DNA of 64,000 nt from Anaerocolumna sp. AGMB13025. GTDB lineage: Bacteria; Bacillota; Clostridia; Lachnospirales; Lachnospiraceae. The translations under genes and the position numbers were made by a program. The DNA lies in NCBI RefSeq assembly GCF_029689925.1, contig NZ_CP121445.1:4262501-4326500 (forward strand), in the 5' to 3' direction. This document shows positions 54,802 to 63,218 of this stretch, one piece after another (positions within the stretch are counted from its first letter, which is position 1; each line of letters starts with the position of its first letter). The notes under the pieces are model-generated. The model did no database searches and was not told the origin of the DNA. It saw nothing but the letters and a program-made list of their open reading frames with translations.

Positions 54802-55653
54802 TTACTTTTCACTTACTATTAAAAACTTTTGGATTCTATCCGTTAAATTCACAAGCGTGTGACCGGCTCCCGGTATAATAGTAACATCTGCCTGGGGCAG
54901 CAGCTTGGATATCCGTTCTGCTGTTATATCAGAATGAAGCATAATGTCTTTTTCGCCCACGAGCAAGAGCAGCGGCATGGATAACCTTCGTAATTCTTCA
55001 TCTTTATATAAGGGGATTGTCTCTCTTCTGTAATTAAAATTTTTTCCAATAAGTTTCTGATAATTTTGAATGACTTCCGGTATGGGGCGATTGCCATTCA
55101 CCTTCTTATATAACAGATCCATTCCTTTTTCGCCAAGCAGCATATGACCAATCATCTTAAACAGAAAGGAAGTTCTTTGAGGTCCGATACCGGCAGGGCA
55201 TAACAGCACCAGTTTATCAACCTTATCCGGATAGTTAACTGCAAATTTTACTGCCAGCCAGGCTCCCAGTGAGATACCAATCAGGCTTGCTCGCTGTAAT
55301 GACAGTGACTCATAGACATCCAAAAGCCATTCTGCAAATTCCTTTCCCAAAAAGGGAAGCTGTTCTTCACTGCTGCGTCCCGGTTCTCCGGGTAAATCTA
55401 TCGCATATACCCGGTACATTGCTGAATACTCCTGTGCATCCTTTAACCACATAACTGAATTCATGGCACTACCATGCAGCAGAATTAAAGGTGGTGCGTC
55501 AGTTCTTCCTGTTGCTATAACATACGCTTTTCCAAACCGTGTATCTATATACATTTTTTCATTTGGCTGCATCCATCCCTCCGCCAAAGAATCATACGCT
55601 TTTAATACCTCTGTCTTTCCCTTTGGTGTCTTAAATGCAACTGTTGTTTTCAT
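54802..55653 (-). CDS. Alpha/beta hydrolase
   Basis: A 283-residue enzyme. The oxyanion region is LLHGSAMNS, the nucleophile elbow is GISLGAW with Ser128, the acid is in VGEKDIML and the base in GAGHTLV. No lid-specific features or signal peptide. Substrate unknown. The start is uncertain: ATG at 55653 (MKTTVAF) is chosen; ATGs at 55665 and 55677 lie inside a repeated hairpin, and none has a strong ribosome-binding site. It is the last gene of the PadR-DUF4180-hydrolase unit. Confidence 0.83.
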   Translation of the reverse strand: MKTTVAFKTPKGKTEVLKAYDSLAEGWMQPNEKMYIDTRFGKAYVIATGRTDAPPLILLHGSAMNSVMWLKDAQEYSAMYRVYAIDLPGEPGRSSEEQLPFLGKEFAEWLLDVYESLSLQRASLIGISLGAWLAVKFAVNYPDKVDKLVLLCPAGIGPQRTSFLFKMIGHMLLGEKGMDLLYKKVNGNRPIPEVIQNYQKLIGKNFNYRRETIPLYKDEELRRLSMPLLLLVGEKDIMLHSDITAERISKLLPQADVTIIPGAGHTLVNLTDRIQKFLIVSEK

Positions 55654-55656
55654 ATT

Positions 55657-55855
55657 AACACCCATTGCATAACACATCTGTTAGCAGATGTGTTACTGCC
55701 ACATATTAAAAGGTTGAAAGAATCCAAAAGTGGCATCCTCTCATTTATAATATTTTCTTTCAACCTAACACCCATTGCATAACACTCTGCAAGCAGATGT
55801 GTTACTGCCTCAAATCAGGGTGTGAAATGTCTTTTTACTTCACACTAGCCCCCAT
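55657..55855. repeat. Chain of repeated hairpins upstream of hydrolase
   Basis: A 43-44 bp direct repeat occurs at 55657-55700 and 55767-55809. Copy one contains a perfect 10-bp hairpin (AACACATCTG, loop TTAG, CAGATGTGTT). Between the copies AGGTTGAAAG (55711-55720) pairs with CTTTCAACCT (55757-55766). Beyond copy two a GTGTGAA/TTCACAC hairpin (about 55822-55845) leads into a third, diverged unit (CCCCCATTCTTGCACAC). The block therefore alternates hairpins with a conserved linker in the leader of the hydrolase gene. Confidence 0.8.
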
Positions 55856-55884
55856 TCTTGCACACTCTTTGTGCATTTTCCAGC

Positions 55885-56265
55885 CTATCTTTCGTCCAGG
55901 AGCCAGGTCTGGGCCTCTGTTATATTGTAAAACACCCGGAATTCCTTGCTTTCCTTCAGTTCCACCATAAGATCCTTAAAGATACCTGTAACGATAAAAT
56001 TCTCCGGCAATAACAGTGCCCCTCTAATATGATAATTAACCAGTTTCTGCATTAGTGTACCAGCAAAACCGGTTCTTAGTTTAAAAAAATCCTCTGATAA
56101 TAAACTGCTATGCAGTAACAGCAGATTGGTCTCGTTTTCAAAGCACAGGCTGATTAAATCCATAATTCTGTCTTCTGTGCCAATTGGAGTCTCTGCCGAT
56201 GTCAGGTTGATATACTTTTTGTTATTTTTCTGAATTACGGAATAATTAATTATTCTATTATCCAT
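55885..56265 (-). CDS. DUF4180 family protein
   Basis: A 126-residue soluble protein of DUF4180, recognised from TPIGTEDRIMDLISLCFENETNLLLLHSS, the TGFAGTLMQKLVNY segment and the end TEAQTWLL. The fold is expected to be STAS-like. Family members often neighbour PadR regulators, as here. The ATG at 56265 has AAAAGGAG 9 nt upstream; the ATG at 56274 touches the ribosome-binding site and is unlikely. Function not established. Confidence 0.85.
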   Translation of the reverse strand: MDNRIINYSVIQKNNKKYINLTSAETPIGTEDRIMDLISLCFENETNLLLLHSSLLSEDFFKLRTGFAGTLMQKLVNYHIRGALLLPENFIVTGIFKDLMVELKESKEFRVFYNITEAQTWLLDER

Positions 56266-56292
56266 GGTACTCATCTCCTTTTGATTTATACT

Positions 56293-56826
56293 TTAATTGG
56301 TGATTCCGTTGCGAAGCTTCTCCAGCCAGTTTAACTCACTTTCATAGGATGCTATTATATTTTCATGAATCATATCCCAGAGATAAACTTCTCTTTTGGT
56401 CCTTGCCGGGGCAAAGGTTCCTCTTTTGTGCTTTTCCTTTTGCATCAGTATCTGCATCCTGACCTCTTCCTCATAATCAGCTATCAATGTATTTAATTCT
56501 TCTGAAGATAACTGATCTGCCCAGGCTAACTGGACAAGAAAGTGCTTCTTTAATTCCGGCGGTTCCGCGGCCGATAGCACCCACCTTTTCAATTCGGCTG
56601 TCCCTTCCGCGGTTATGGTATATATCTTTTTGGAAGGAGAACTCTCTTGATGTTGTACTTCATTCGTAACATAGCCCTCTTCTAACAATTCAACAAGGGA
56701 TTTATAAATCTGATTGTTGTTACCCGACCAGTACATAAAGGGGGAGTCCTGTATAATCTTTTTCAGGTCATAACCGGTCAGAGACCTACAGCTTAATATT
56801 CCTAGTATGGCATGATTGATTGACAT
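56293..56826 (-). CDS. PadR family transcriptional regulator
   Basis: A 177-residue regulator. Residues about 1-85 form the PadR winged helix (MSINHAILGILSCRSLTGYDLKKII...PSKKIYTITAEGTAELKRWV). The C-terminal helical part mediates dimerisation. AAGGAG places the start at the ATG at 56826. A perfect 36-bp palindrome with ATGT-N8-ACAT at its centre lies directly upstream and is the probable autoregulatory site. It heads the operon with DUF4180 and the hydrolase. Confidence 0.88.
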   Translation of the reverse strand: MSINHAILGILSCRSLTGYDLKKIIQDSPFMYWSGNNNQIYKSLVELLEEGYVTNEVQHQESSPSKKIYTITAEGTAELKRWVLSAAEPPELKKHFLVQLAWADQLSSEELNTLIADYEEEVRMQILMQKEKHKRGTFAPARTKREVYLWDMIHENIIASYESELNWLEKLRNGITN

Positions 56827-56843
56827 TTTTTTCACTCCTTATA

Positions 56844-56879
56844 ATATTAACATATGTTATTAATAACATATGTTAATAT
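56844..56879. promoter_or_regulatory. 36-bp perfect palindrome, PadR operator
   Basis: The sequence ATATTAACATATGTTATT is followed by its exact reverse complement. The centre reads ATGT-TATTAATA-ACAT, which equals the known PadR consensus ATGT-N8-ACAT. It is 17 bp upstream of the PadR start codon, where it would block transcription or initiation. Confidence 0.85.
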
Positions 56880-56927
56880 GGTTTGTCAACTTAATTTTTT
56901 ATTTTGCAGTTTATTTTCGCATTAATA

Positions 56928-56987
56928 AAACCTGTCTGGTGGTACCATCAACAATAAATATAGTTGATGGTACCACCAGACAGGTTT
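56928..56987 (-). terminator. 25-bp perfect hairpin after LytTR gene
   Basis: Two exact 25-bp complementary arms (beginning AAACCTGTCTGGTGG on the left) enclose a 10-nt loop. On the minus strand TTTTATT follows. It terminates the two-component operon; the arm length is far above normal. Confidence 0.75.
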
Positions 56988-56992
56988 GGTCG

Positions 56993-57733
56993 TTATAAAA
57001 ATCTTTTTTTAATTTCTTCGTATTTTTCTGCCGTCATTAAGGCATCCTTATCAAGGTCTTTAAAGTTAACTATATATGTCCATCTTCCGTAAGGTTCTAT
57101 CTTTTTGATCTGAGAGATATTAATCAGATAAGATTTGTGGCTTCTCATAAACTGTTCCGGATCTAATTTTGATTCGATATCTCCTAACCCGGCTGAGGTT
57201 ATAAAGGAGTCCTGCCTGGTATAAATAACTGTGCTGCTGTTTTCCCGCTGAACCAGAATAATATCTTTTATATCTACAAAACTGATACTTTCCTTTCCCT
57301 TAACTAAGAGTTTATCAAGGCCCCTCTCGTATTTCACGATTTTATCCAGATCATCATGTTTCATGGTTTCTGAAAATGACCGTATTCTGTCAAGGGTATG
57401 ATTGACCCGCTCAACGTTAAAGGGCTTTACCAGATAATCAAAGGCATATAATTCAAAGGCATCGGACATATATTCGGAATGGGCTGTGGCAAATATAATT
57501 TTTGTTTTCGGTTCTAAATCTTCTATTATTTTAGCACAATCCAGTCCACTGGCACCATTCATCTCAATATCCAGAAATACAACCTCCGCTTTCGTCCTGC
57601 GGAATAAAGCTATGGCATCAGCCAGGTTATCGCTTTCGCCTGCAACTTCAAAGCCTTCATTCCTCTCTATTATTTTGCGGAGTAATTTGCGTATGCCGCT
57701 TTCATCTTCTATTAAAATTACCTTTATCGCCAT
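56993..57733 (-). CDS. LytTR family response regulator
   Basis: A 246-residue cytoplasmic protein. The receiver domain (1-120) has the acidic pair at IEDES, the phosphoacceptor Asp55 in VVFLDIEM and Lys105-like FDYLVKPFN. The C-terminal LytTR DNA-binding domain (about 145-245) includes FITSAGLGDIE...FMRSHKSYLINISQI. It should receive phosphate from the SPOB-type kinase at 59892-60725. The kinase and this regulator bracket NfeD, FloA and an unknown protein. Binding targets unknown; autoregulation is possible. Confidence 0.88.
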   Translation of the reverse strand: MAIKVILIEDESGIRKLLRKIIERNEGFEVAGESDNLADAIALFRRTKAEVVFLDIEMNGASGLDCAKIIEDLEPKTKIIFATAHSEYMSDAFELYAFDYLVKPFNVERVNHTLDRIRSFSETMKHDDLDKIVKYERGLDKLLVKGKESISFVDIKDIILVQRENSSTVIYTRQDSFITSAGLGDIESKLDPEQFMRSHKSYLINISQIKKIEPYGRWTYIVNFKDLDKDALMTAEKYEEIKKRFL

Positions 57734-57734
57734 A

Positions 57735-58136
57735 TCATCTTCTCTTTCTGCGTTTACATAATGGTTCTCCGATTATTTCAGACCAGATAACAGCGTCCTG
57801 TAACTTCTTTCTGCTAACGGTAATGGTTTGAAATCCATCCAAGCCCATATTTACCTTTTTACCCATATCCTCTTCAAATATATCCTGATTCAGGGAATCT
57901 ATGCTGCCTTCTGTGTTTTGTGCATCCTTCCCGGATATTTTAGAAGATACCAAAGATGGACCCGTCCTTTTACCGCTATTTTCATTACTATTTTTACTAG
58001 AATTTTTACCTGTATACCATGATTTCTTTTTACCGATGTCTGACTCGCCATACGGTTCTCCCTCTGTTTTTACACTAGATTTTAAGAATCCGACACCCAA
58101 ATATTTCGCAGCTGAGTTTATGTTTATATTATACAT
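57735..58136 (-). CDS. Hypothetical protein in FloA/two-component cluster
   Basis: A 133-residue soluble protein. Residues 1-25 (MYNININSAAKYLGVGFLKSS) form a short amphipathic segment. Residues 25-100 are low-complexity, rich in Ser, Lys, Gly and Asp. The end QDAVIWSEIIGEPLCKRRKRR is a compact helix with a basic tail, a motif I recall at the end of small uncharacterised clostridial proteins. The ATG at 58136 has GGAG upstream (the frame opens at 58154). The stop lies one base before the LytTR gene, so they are coupled. Function unknown. Confidence 0.6.
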   Translation of the reverse strand: MYNININSAAKYLGVGFLKSSVKTEGEPYGESDIGKKKSWYTGKNSSKNSNENSGKRTGPSLVSSKISGKDAQNTEGSIDSLNQDIFEEDMGKKVNMGLDGFQTITVSRKKLQDAVIWSEIIGEPLCKRRKRR

Positions 58137-58186
58137 TGGAACTCCAATCCGCATGTTTATACATGCTAAAGTTCAATAATAAGTCA

Positions 58187-59164
58187 TTACATGTTATCTT
58201 TTTTCTCTTCAAATATGGATTCCCTGGCAGATTCTGAAATCTTTTCCCTCATCCGGGTATCTGCCTTTATATTCTGCATATCATAATAATCCATAACCCC
58301 AAGCTTACCCTCCTTTAATGCGTATGCCATCGCTTTTGGCACTTCTGCTTCCGCTTCAACAACATAGGCCCTCATCTCCTGTTCCCTGGCGACTGCCATG
58401 GCTCTTCTTTCCTCTGCTTTTGCCTGTGCAATATTCTTATCAGCTTCTGCCTGAAGGGTCTGTAAGTGGGCACCAATATTTCTTCCAACATCAATGTCAG
58501 CAATATCAATGGATAATATCTCAAATGCCGTACCGGAGTCAAGCCCTTTTCCAAGTACTCTTTTTGAGATAAAATCCGGATTCTCCAAAACTTCCATATG
58601 GGTCTGGGAGGAACCTACCGTAGTAACAATACCTTCTCCGATTCTGGCTAAAATAGTTGCTTCACCGGCACCACCGACTAATCGCTCCAGATTCGCCCTC
58701 ACGGTTACCCTTGCTTTAACCAGCAGTTCGATACCGTTTTTTGCAACCGCCGATACATTGGTTGTTTCAATGACTTTGGGATTAACGCTCATTCTTACCG
58801 CATCCAATACATCCCTGCCTGCTAGGTCTATTGCCGCTGCTTTTTCAAAAGGCAGTTCAATTCCGGCACGTTCCGACGCAATCAGTGCATTTACTACTCC
58901 GTCTATATTACCGCCGGCCAGGTAATGTGCTTCCAGCTGGTTTACGCTTAAGTTCAGCCCTGCCTTGGTTGCTTTAATTAAGGGTAGCACAATTTTAGAT
59001 GGCGAAACACGCCTTAAGCGCATACCCACAAGATTAAAAATACTCACTCTAACATTGGCTGCCAAGGAAGAAATCCATAATCCAACCGGAACAAAACTAA
59101 AAAATAAAATAATAAATAACCCGATAACACCTATTAATATAATGATTCCTACTATTCCCGTCAT
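58187..59164 (-). CDS. floA: Flotillin-like protein FloA
   Basis: A 325-residue membrane-associated protein. One N-terminal hydrophobic hairpin (about 5-33) anchors it. The rest is a PHB/SPFH-like domain ([29 protein letters not shown]) followed by an alanine/glutamate-rich coiled coil ([34 protein letters not shown]), typical of bacterial flotillins of the FloA/YqfA type. It organises membrane microdomains and helps assembly of signalling proteins, including sensor kinases. The gene follows NfeD by 41 bp, the usual pairing. Confidence 0.93.
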   Translation of the reverse strand: MTGIVGIIILIGVIGLFIILFFSFVPVGLWISSLAANVRVSIFNLVGMRLRRVSPSKIVLPLIKATKAGLNLSVNQLEAHYLAGGNIDGVVNALIASERAGIELPFEKAAAIDLAGRDVLDAVRMSVNPKVIETTNVSAVAKNGIELLVKARVTVRANLERLVGGAGEATILARIGEGIVTTVGSSQTHMEVLENPDFISKRVLGKGLDSGTAFEILSIDIADIDVGRNIGAHLQTLQAEADKNIAQAKAEERRAMAVAREQEMRAYVVEAEAEVPKAMAYALKEGKLGVMDYYDMQNIKADTRMREKISESARESIFEEKKDNM

Positions 59165-59205
59165 ACTATTATCCTCTTTTCTAAAATGATTTTCGTTATT
59201 AATAA

Positions 59206-59703
59206 TTAATCCGCAAGCGCTTTTACTATTAATTTTGAGCCCTGCACTTTATATATCATTAATTTTGTATTTCTTGTAATGTATTTACCTTCCGATATTA
59301 CGTCAAATTCTATGCCGTCAAAGTTACCGGTACCCGTGGGTCTTAAGTCGGTAGTTGCTGTTCCTACTTTTCCCAAAAGATAATTCAAATCACTTGAGCT
59401 GATGTAACCTTTATTCTTATTCTGCTCTTCTTTTAATATAATTGGTGATTTTAACTTACCTCTTGAGAGAAGACTTAATATAACCGCTAACATAATACCC
59501 AGCAGAGCTAAGACAATTATTGTTATAACAGCACCTTCTGCTACTGTATCCGACACTAAAAATATTCCGATCAGCAGGCAGGTAGTCCCTATAACTCCCG
59601 GTGCATGCAGGCCTGGTGTAATCATTTCTATACCGATTAGAATAAATCCGGTAATAAAAAGAATGACAGCCAGAATTATCAGACCTTCTATATCCCCAAA
59701 CAT
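59206..59703 (-). CDS. NfeD-like (short YqeZ-type) membrane protein
   Basis: A 165-residue protein. Hydrophobic segments lie at about 5-27, 30-52 and 55-75. Residues about 105-165 form the OB-fold NfeD C-terminal domain ([37 protein letters not shown]). The ClpP-like protease region of long NfeD is absent, so this is the short form found upstream of floA in many Firmicutes. AAAGGAGG precedes the ATG. It probably works with FloA in membrane microdomains. Confidence 0.88.
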   Translation of the reverse strand: MFGDIEGLIILAVILFITGFILIGIEMITPGLHAPGVIGTTCLLIGIFLVSDTVAEGAVITIIVLALLGIMLAVILSLLSRGKLKSPIILKEEQNKNKGYISSSDLNYLLGKVGTATTDLRPTGTGNFDGIEFDVISEGKYITRNTKLMIYKVQGSKLIVKALAD

Positions 59704-59891
59704 AGTTAATATCCTCCTTTCAGGTTTTAGTATAATACAAATATATACCTGAACATAATTTTATAAATACATATTCTCCAAGTTATACACCTAAAAGGTT
59801 ATAATGTCATTTTTTATCCTCTAAATTACAATTATGTTTTAGCCAGAGGATCGGTACCCCGGACTTGTGCAGGGCTTATCAGTTTAAAGAA

Positions 59892-60725
59892 TTACACCCG
59901 TTTTTTGGGTACCTCCATACAAAAGCAGGTTTTATCCTCCGAGGACGTAACCGATATTATGCCATCTGCCTCTTTCATGATTTTTGAAACAATATAGAGC
60001 CCCATGCCATGACCTTCTTCATTTTTCGTTGTATAGCCCTGTTTAAACAGATCCTCCAGATGATTTTCGGGTATTTTAGGACCGTTATTACATATCAGGA
60101 AGTTATAACTTTCTTTATCTTCACCGATTTCAAACCGGATGTTTTTCTCTTTATTTCCCTTCGCTTCGGACAATGCCGTTATGCTGTTATCTATGATATT
60201 AGCCAGAACTTTACATAAATTCCAGGGCTCCATGGGAATATTTTTTAAGTCGGAGCGAATCTCCAAAAACAGGTCGATATTATTTTTTTCCGCTGCTTCT
60301 ATTTTAGCCTGTAACAGGGCATTTACTGCTGGTTGGGCTGTCTTTAATGCTTTGCTGACTTTCATAATATCTTTAAATACCGGAGCAATATATTTCTTTG
60401 CTTCTTCGTATTCCTCCAGTTCCATAAGCCCATAGATAACCTGAAAATGATTTAGATAGTCATGGCGCTGGGCACGGAGTTTTGTATTAAACTCCTCCAA
60501 ATCCTTCAGACTTTCTTCCCAGTTATCATACTTATATCTGCCCGCAAAATAAAGACCGAATATGGTAATTAAACTGCTAAGAAGCATTATCCCCATAGCT
60601 ATATAAAGGTATATATTAAATTCCCCCAGAATAGTACTTCCTGCGGCTATCCAGATTGCTGCTCCGACTATAAACTGCAATACGTTAATCGTTAATAATG
60701 CTGCCACTATTTTTTTTATATTCAA
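59892..60725 (-). CDS. Sensor histidine kinase (SPOB-type, LytS/AgrC-like)
   Basis: A 277-residue membrane kinase. Two helices (about 7-30 and 38-62) form a minimal sensor without external domain. The phosphoacceptor is His88 in LRAQRHDYLNHFQV, and the ATPase has N (NIIDNSITAL) and G (GHGMGLYIVSK) boxes. The start is TTG at 60725 with GGAGGA five bases upstream. It belongs with the LytTR regulator at 56993. Because it has almost no external part, it may sense the membrane itself, which fits the neighbouring flotillin genes (inference). Confidence 0.87.
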   Translation of the reverse strand: MNIKKIVAALLTINVLQFIVGAAIWIAAGSTILGEFNIYLYIAMGIMLLSSLITIFGLYFAGRYKYDNWEESLKDLEEFNTKLRAQRHDYLNHFQVIYGLMELEEYEEAKKYIAPVFKDIMKVSKALKTAQPAVNALLQAKIEAAEKNNIDLFLEIRSDLKNIPMEPWNLCKVLANIIDNSITALSEAKGNKEKNIRFEIGEDKESYNFLICNNGPKIPENHLEDLFKQGYTTKNEEGHGMGLYIVSKIMKEADGIISVTSSEDKTCFCMEVPKKRV

Positions 60726-61010
60726 GGTACTCCTCCACTCATACTGTTATCCTAGATAGTTTAGTAAACCGACTCGGTTCAGAACCCAACTAATCTGAAA
60801 TAAATTCAAACTAATCAGTATTTATTATACATGAATAACTCTTTGCTAGTATAACATATTTTACCAAAGAATGCATCTGAAGGTATTATGTATATTTTTA
60901 TGTTCCAACTTTTATTTACTGGAGATTAAGATACTGCCCTACTATCCTTGCTCAAATGCAGTTATACGATATATGCAGATTATTTTCGAGTTCCGAACTA
61001 AATTTTACTT

Positions 61011-61113
61011 GAACAAAGAGTCTGGCTCGCCAGACTCTAGCGCTGACACACTGTCACGACAGTGACAATCATCCTTAAGTGCGTCATGCGCATCCTGCCT
61101 GGAAGGCTTTTTT
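61011..61113. repeat. Structured intergenic repeat, copy B
   Basis: A 103-bp segment matching copy A (38815-38916, inverted) nearly base for base. It contains GAGTCTGGCTCGCCAGACTC (a perfect palindrome), TGTCACGACAGTGACA and a weaker GATGCGCATGACGC-type arm, and ends GGAAGGCTTTTTT. It lies in a 615-bp gap between the kinase gene and the nitroreductase gene. Confidence 0.88.
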
Positions 61114-61114
61114 A

Positions 61115-61149
61115 TTGCATAGGTAAGTTCGAAGAAGTTTCCTATGCAA
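61115..61149. repeat. Palindrome TTGCATAGG / CCTATGCAA
   Basis: TTGCATAGG (61115-61123) and CCTATGCAA (61141-61149) form a 9-bp stem. The right half, GAAGTTTCCTATGCAACAAAAA, also occurs at 25532-25553, both times next to an intrinsic terminator. Confidence 0.7.
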
Positions 61150-61182
61150 CAAAAAAGTTCCCCCAGAAATTCTGAGAGAACT
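61150..61182 (-). terminator. Terminator after nitroreductase gene
   Basis: On the minus strand AGTTCTCTCAGAA pairs with TTCTGGGGGAACT (some G-T pairs) followed by six T. Confidence 0.65.
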
Positions 61183-61340
61183 CATTAGATACTTCATATA
61201 ATATAATCCGCTAACCTTAAATTAATTTTAAAGTTTTCTGCCTTATATCGATTACGCTTTATAAGCCGTAGAATTCTGATTTTCAAAAGCCTGATCGAAT
61301 ACTAAAGTAAACCTACTCATTCCAACCCAAGCTGTTTACC

Positions 61341-62054
61341 CTAATTATGATATTCACCATGATTTCCAAGTTCAAAATTGCCGCCTGCTGCCAGGGTAAA
61401 ATGTACTTTGGCAATCCCAAGGTCTGTTAAATAACGTTCCTCTTCCACATTGGCAGTTAATATACCATTTCTGAATTCAAATTTCACTGGCTGTAAGTTA
61501 ACGGCAGACGGAGCTTTTTGCACTGCATGGATTCCGGTTAACAGCCACTGGGGAGCCGGAACATCCGACTTATAAAGTTCCTCTGCTGCTTTTGTCTTAC
61601 GGTGAGTCATACCGCGTACCAGCTTTTCCTTAAAGGTCTGCTCTGCTGCAATATTGCCTACCGTAATAACACAGACCAGTTCTTCCTTATCCCCAACATT
61701 AAGAACTCCATTGTTTCTGTCAAAGGTACCTGCAACCCAACAGGTCCCAAGACCCATCCCGGTGGCTTCAAGGACAAGTAATTCGCCATATTGTCCCAGT
61801 TTTTCTTTTAAGTCGGCATCTTCCTTTTTTCCTTTCAGTACAATGATTGTCCTGACATTTTTAAACATACCGTAGCTTTTTCTCAGACCGTTAAATGCCT
61901 TGCTTCCGTCAGGAATCAGTTCCATTGCTAGCTCTGCTTCCTGATTATATTTATTTATCGAATCGTTTAAAGTTTTTATCTTATTGGGTTCAACCGGGGT
62001 GTCCAGATAGGTGCGGCGGGATATTCTTTCGTCAATTGCTTTTAAATAGTCCAT
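61341..62054 (-). CDS. Nitroreductase family protein
   Basis: A 237-residue flavoenzyme-type protein. RISRRTYLDTPVEPNKI at the N-terminus and YGELLVLEATGMGLGTCWVAG resemble the FMN-binding nitroreductase fold in the tandem single-chain form seen in Thermotoga TM1586-like proteins, where one chain contains the two halves. It may reduce quinones, nitro compounds or flavins using NAD(P)H. Native role unknown. Monocistronic, read leftward. Confidence 0.83.
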   Translation of the reverse strand: MDYLKAIDERISRRTYLDTPVEPNKIKTLNDSINKYNQEAELAMELIPDGSKAFNGLRKSYGMFKNVRTIIVLKGKKEDADLKEKLGQYGELLVLEATGMGLGTCWVAGTFDRNNGVLNVGDKEELVCVITVGNIAAEQTFKEKLVRGMTHRKTKAAEELYKSDVPAPQWLLTGIHAVQKAPSAVNLQPVKFEFRNGILTANVEEERYLTDLGIAKVHFTLAAGGNFELGNHGEYHN

Positions 62055-62184
62055 ATGCTTCCTCCTATTAAAATCTATTACTATTATACGTATTATATTA
62101 GATAATTCCTATATTTTCAATTTACAAAAGGAATTTTTATATAATTTTTATATATTGATTGTTCTTCTTAAACCACAGCAAAAG

Positions 62185-62249
62185 GGCTGCTGCAATATCC
62201 ACAACGTAACTTACTCGGAGTGTATACGTTTTATGATTTGCAACAGCCA
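62185..62249. terminator. CTGCTGC hairpin between two leftward genes
   Basis: GGCTGCTGCAA and TTGCAACAGCC pair with one mismatch around about 40 nt. It lies just beyond the stop of the cysteine hydrolase gene (62297) and could stop its transcript. The same type of hairpin is seen at 31027 and 43191. Confidence 0.5.
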
Positions 62250-62296
62250 CTTATCATTCATTTTATAGTTTCATACATTTTATTGTTTTATTCTTT

Positions 62297-62899
62297 TTAT
62301 ACTTCTTCACTTATCAAGCTGAGTACTTCTGCACAGGTTCTTACTTTTCCCATCCGTGTGAAAATGTGTCTGCAGACAAATTCATGTGCTTCTGTCTCCG
62401 AGGATCCCATTGCATCTTCTGCAAAAATCTGGTTATATCCATGCTGATATGCTTCCCTTGCCGTGGTATCCACACCAATTTCAGTTGCTATACCGCATAA
62501 TACAATAGTATCAATGCCTCTCCGTCTTAATTGTAAATCAAGATCGGTACCGTAAAACGCTCCCCATTGCCGTTTTGTTATAACATGAGCAGAATCAGGC
62601 ACATTCAATTCTGGTAAAAATCCGTCCCAGTTTTCTATTAATTGAATCGGGTTTATTCTTAATGCCGGATCTGCCTTTTCGTCCGTATTCGGCCTTAATA
62701 AGTCTTTCCCATCCGCCGTTGAGACTTTAACCATTACGACGAAAGCACCTGCTTCTGTAAAAGCTTTTATCAATCTGCCTGCATTTTGTATAACCTGTTT
62801 GTTGGTATATGGAACAAGCTCTTTTCTTACTACTCCGTTTTGTAAGTCAATTACTACCAGTGCCGTTTTATCTGCTATTATTTTACTATGTTCTAACAT
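62297..62899 (-). CDS. Isochorismatase-family cysteine hydrolase
   Basis: A 200-residue cytoplasmic enzyme. The triad is Asp18 (VVIDLQ), Lys109 ([10 protein letters not shown]) and Cys135 ([18 protein letters not shown]), in the standard order and spacing. Relatives hydrolyse isochorismate, nicotinamide, N-carbamoyl compounds or other amides. No menaquinone or siderophore genes are nearby, so the amide substrate is unknown. AGGAAGG precedes the ATG. Confidence 0.88.
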   Translation of the reverse strand: MLEHSKIIADKTALVVIDLQNGVVRKELVPYTNKQVIQNAGRLIKAFTEAGAFVVMVKVSTADGKDLLRPNTDEKADPALRINPIQLIENWDGFLPELNVPDSAHVITKRQWGAFYGTDLDLQLRRRGIDTIVLCGIATEIGVDTTAREAYQHGYNQIFAEDAMGSSETEAHEFVCRHIFTRMGKVRTCAEVLSLISEEV

Positions 62900-62928
62900 A
62901 TAAAGTATCCTTCCTGTTATTTTCTCTT

Positions 62929-63125
62929 TCTATAACATACTTCCTTTAGTTATCCGTTGTAAAGTTTCTATAACTTACATCCGCTTATATGATCCTGCGT
63001 AAAGTTTCTAAACATACTTTCGTTTATTTATCAAGTGCAAAGTTCTAAACATACTTTCGTTTATTTATCAAGTGCAAAGTTCTAAACATACTTTCGTTTA
63101 CTTATAAAGTGTAAAGTTTCTATCC
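62929..63125. repeat. Tandem repeat, about five units of 37-40 bp
   Basis: Units of the form AAAGTTCTAAACATACTTTC followed by a GTTTATTTATCAAGTG stretch. The three units from 63001 to 63112 are nearly identical; two more to the left are diverged, and a partial one ends near 63125. It lies between the cysteine hydrolase and the MFS gene. Confidence 0.85.
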
Positions 63126-63218
63126 TTTTATTATTTCTAATAACCGAATATCTGCTTTCCTATTTTTTAATTATTAGCTGATTACCTCTATTATGCCTCC
63201 CGTTAATTAATTAAATAA

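Noticed and set aside
62929..63125. CRISPR array
   Set aside because: The units follow each other directly without unique spacers, and no cas genes are near.
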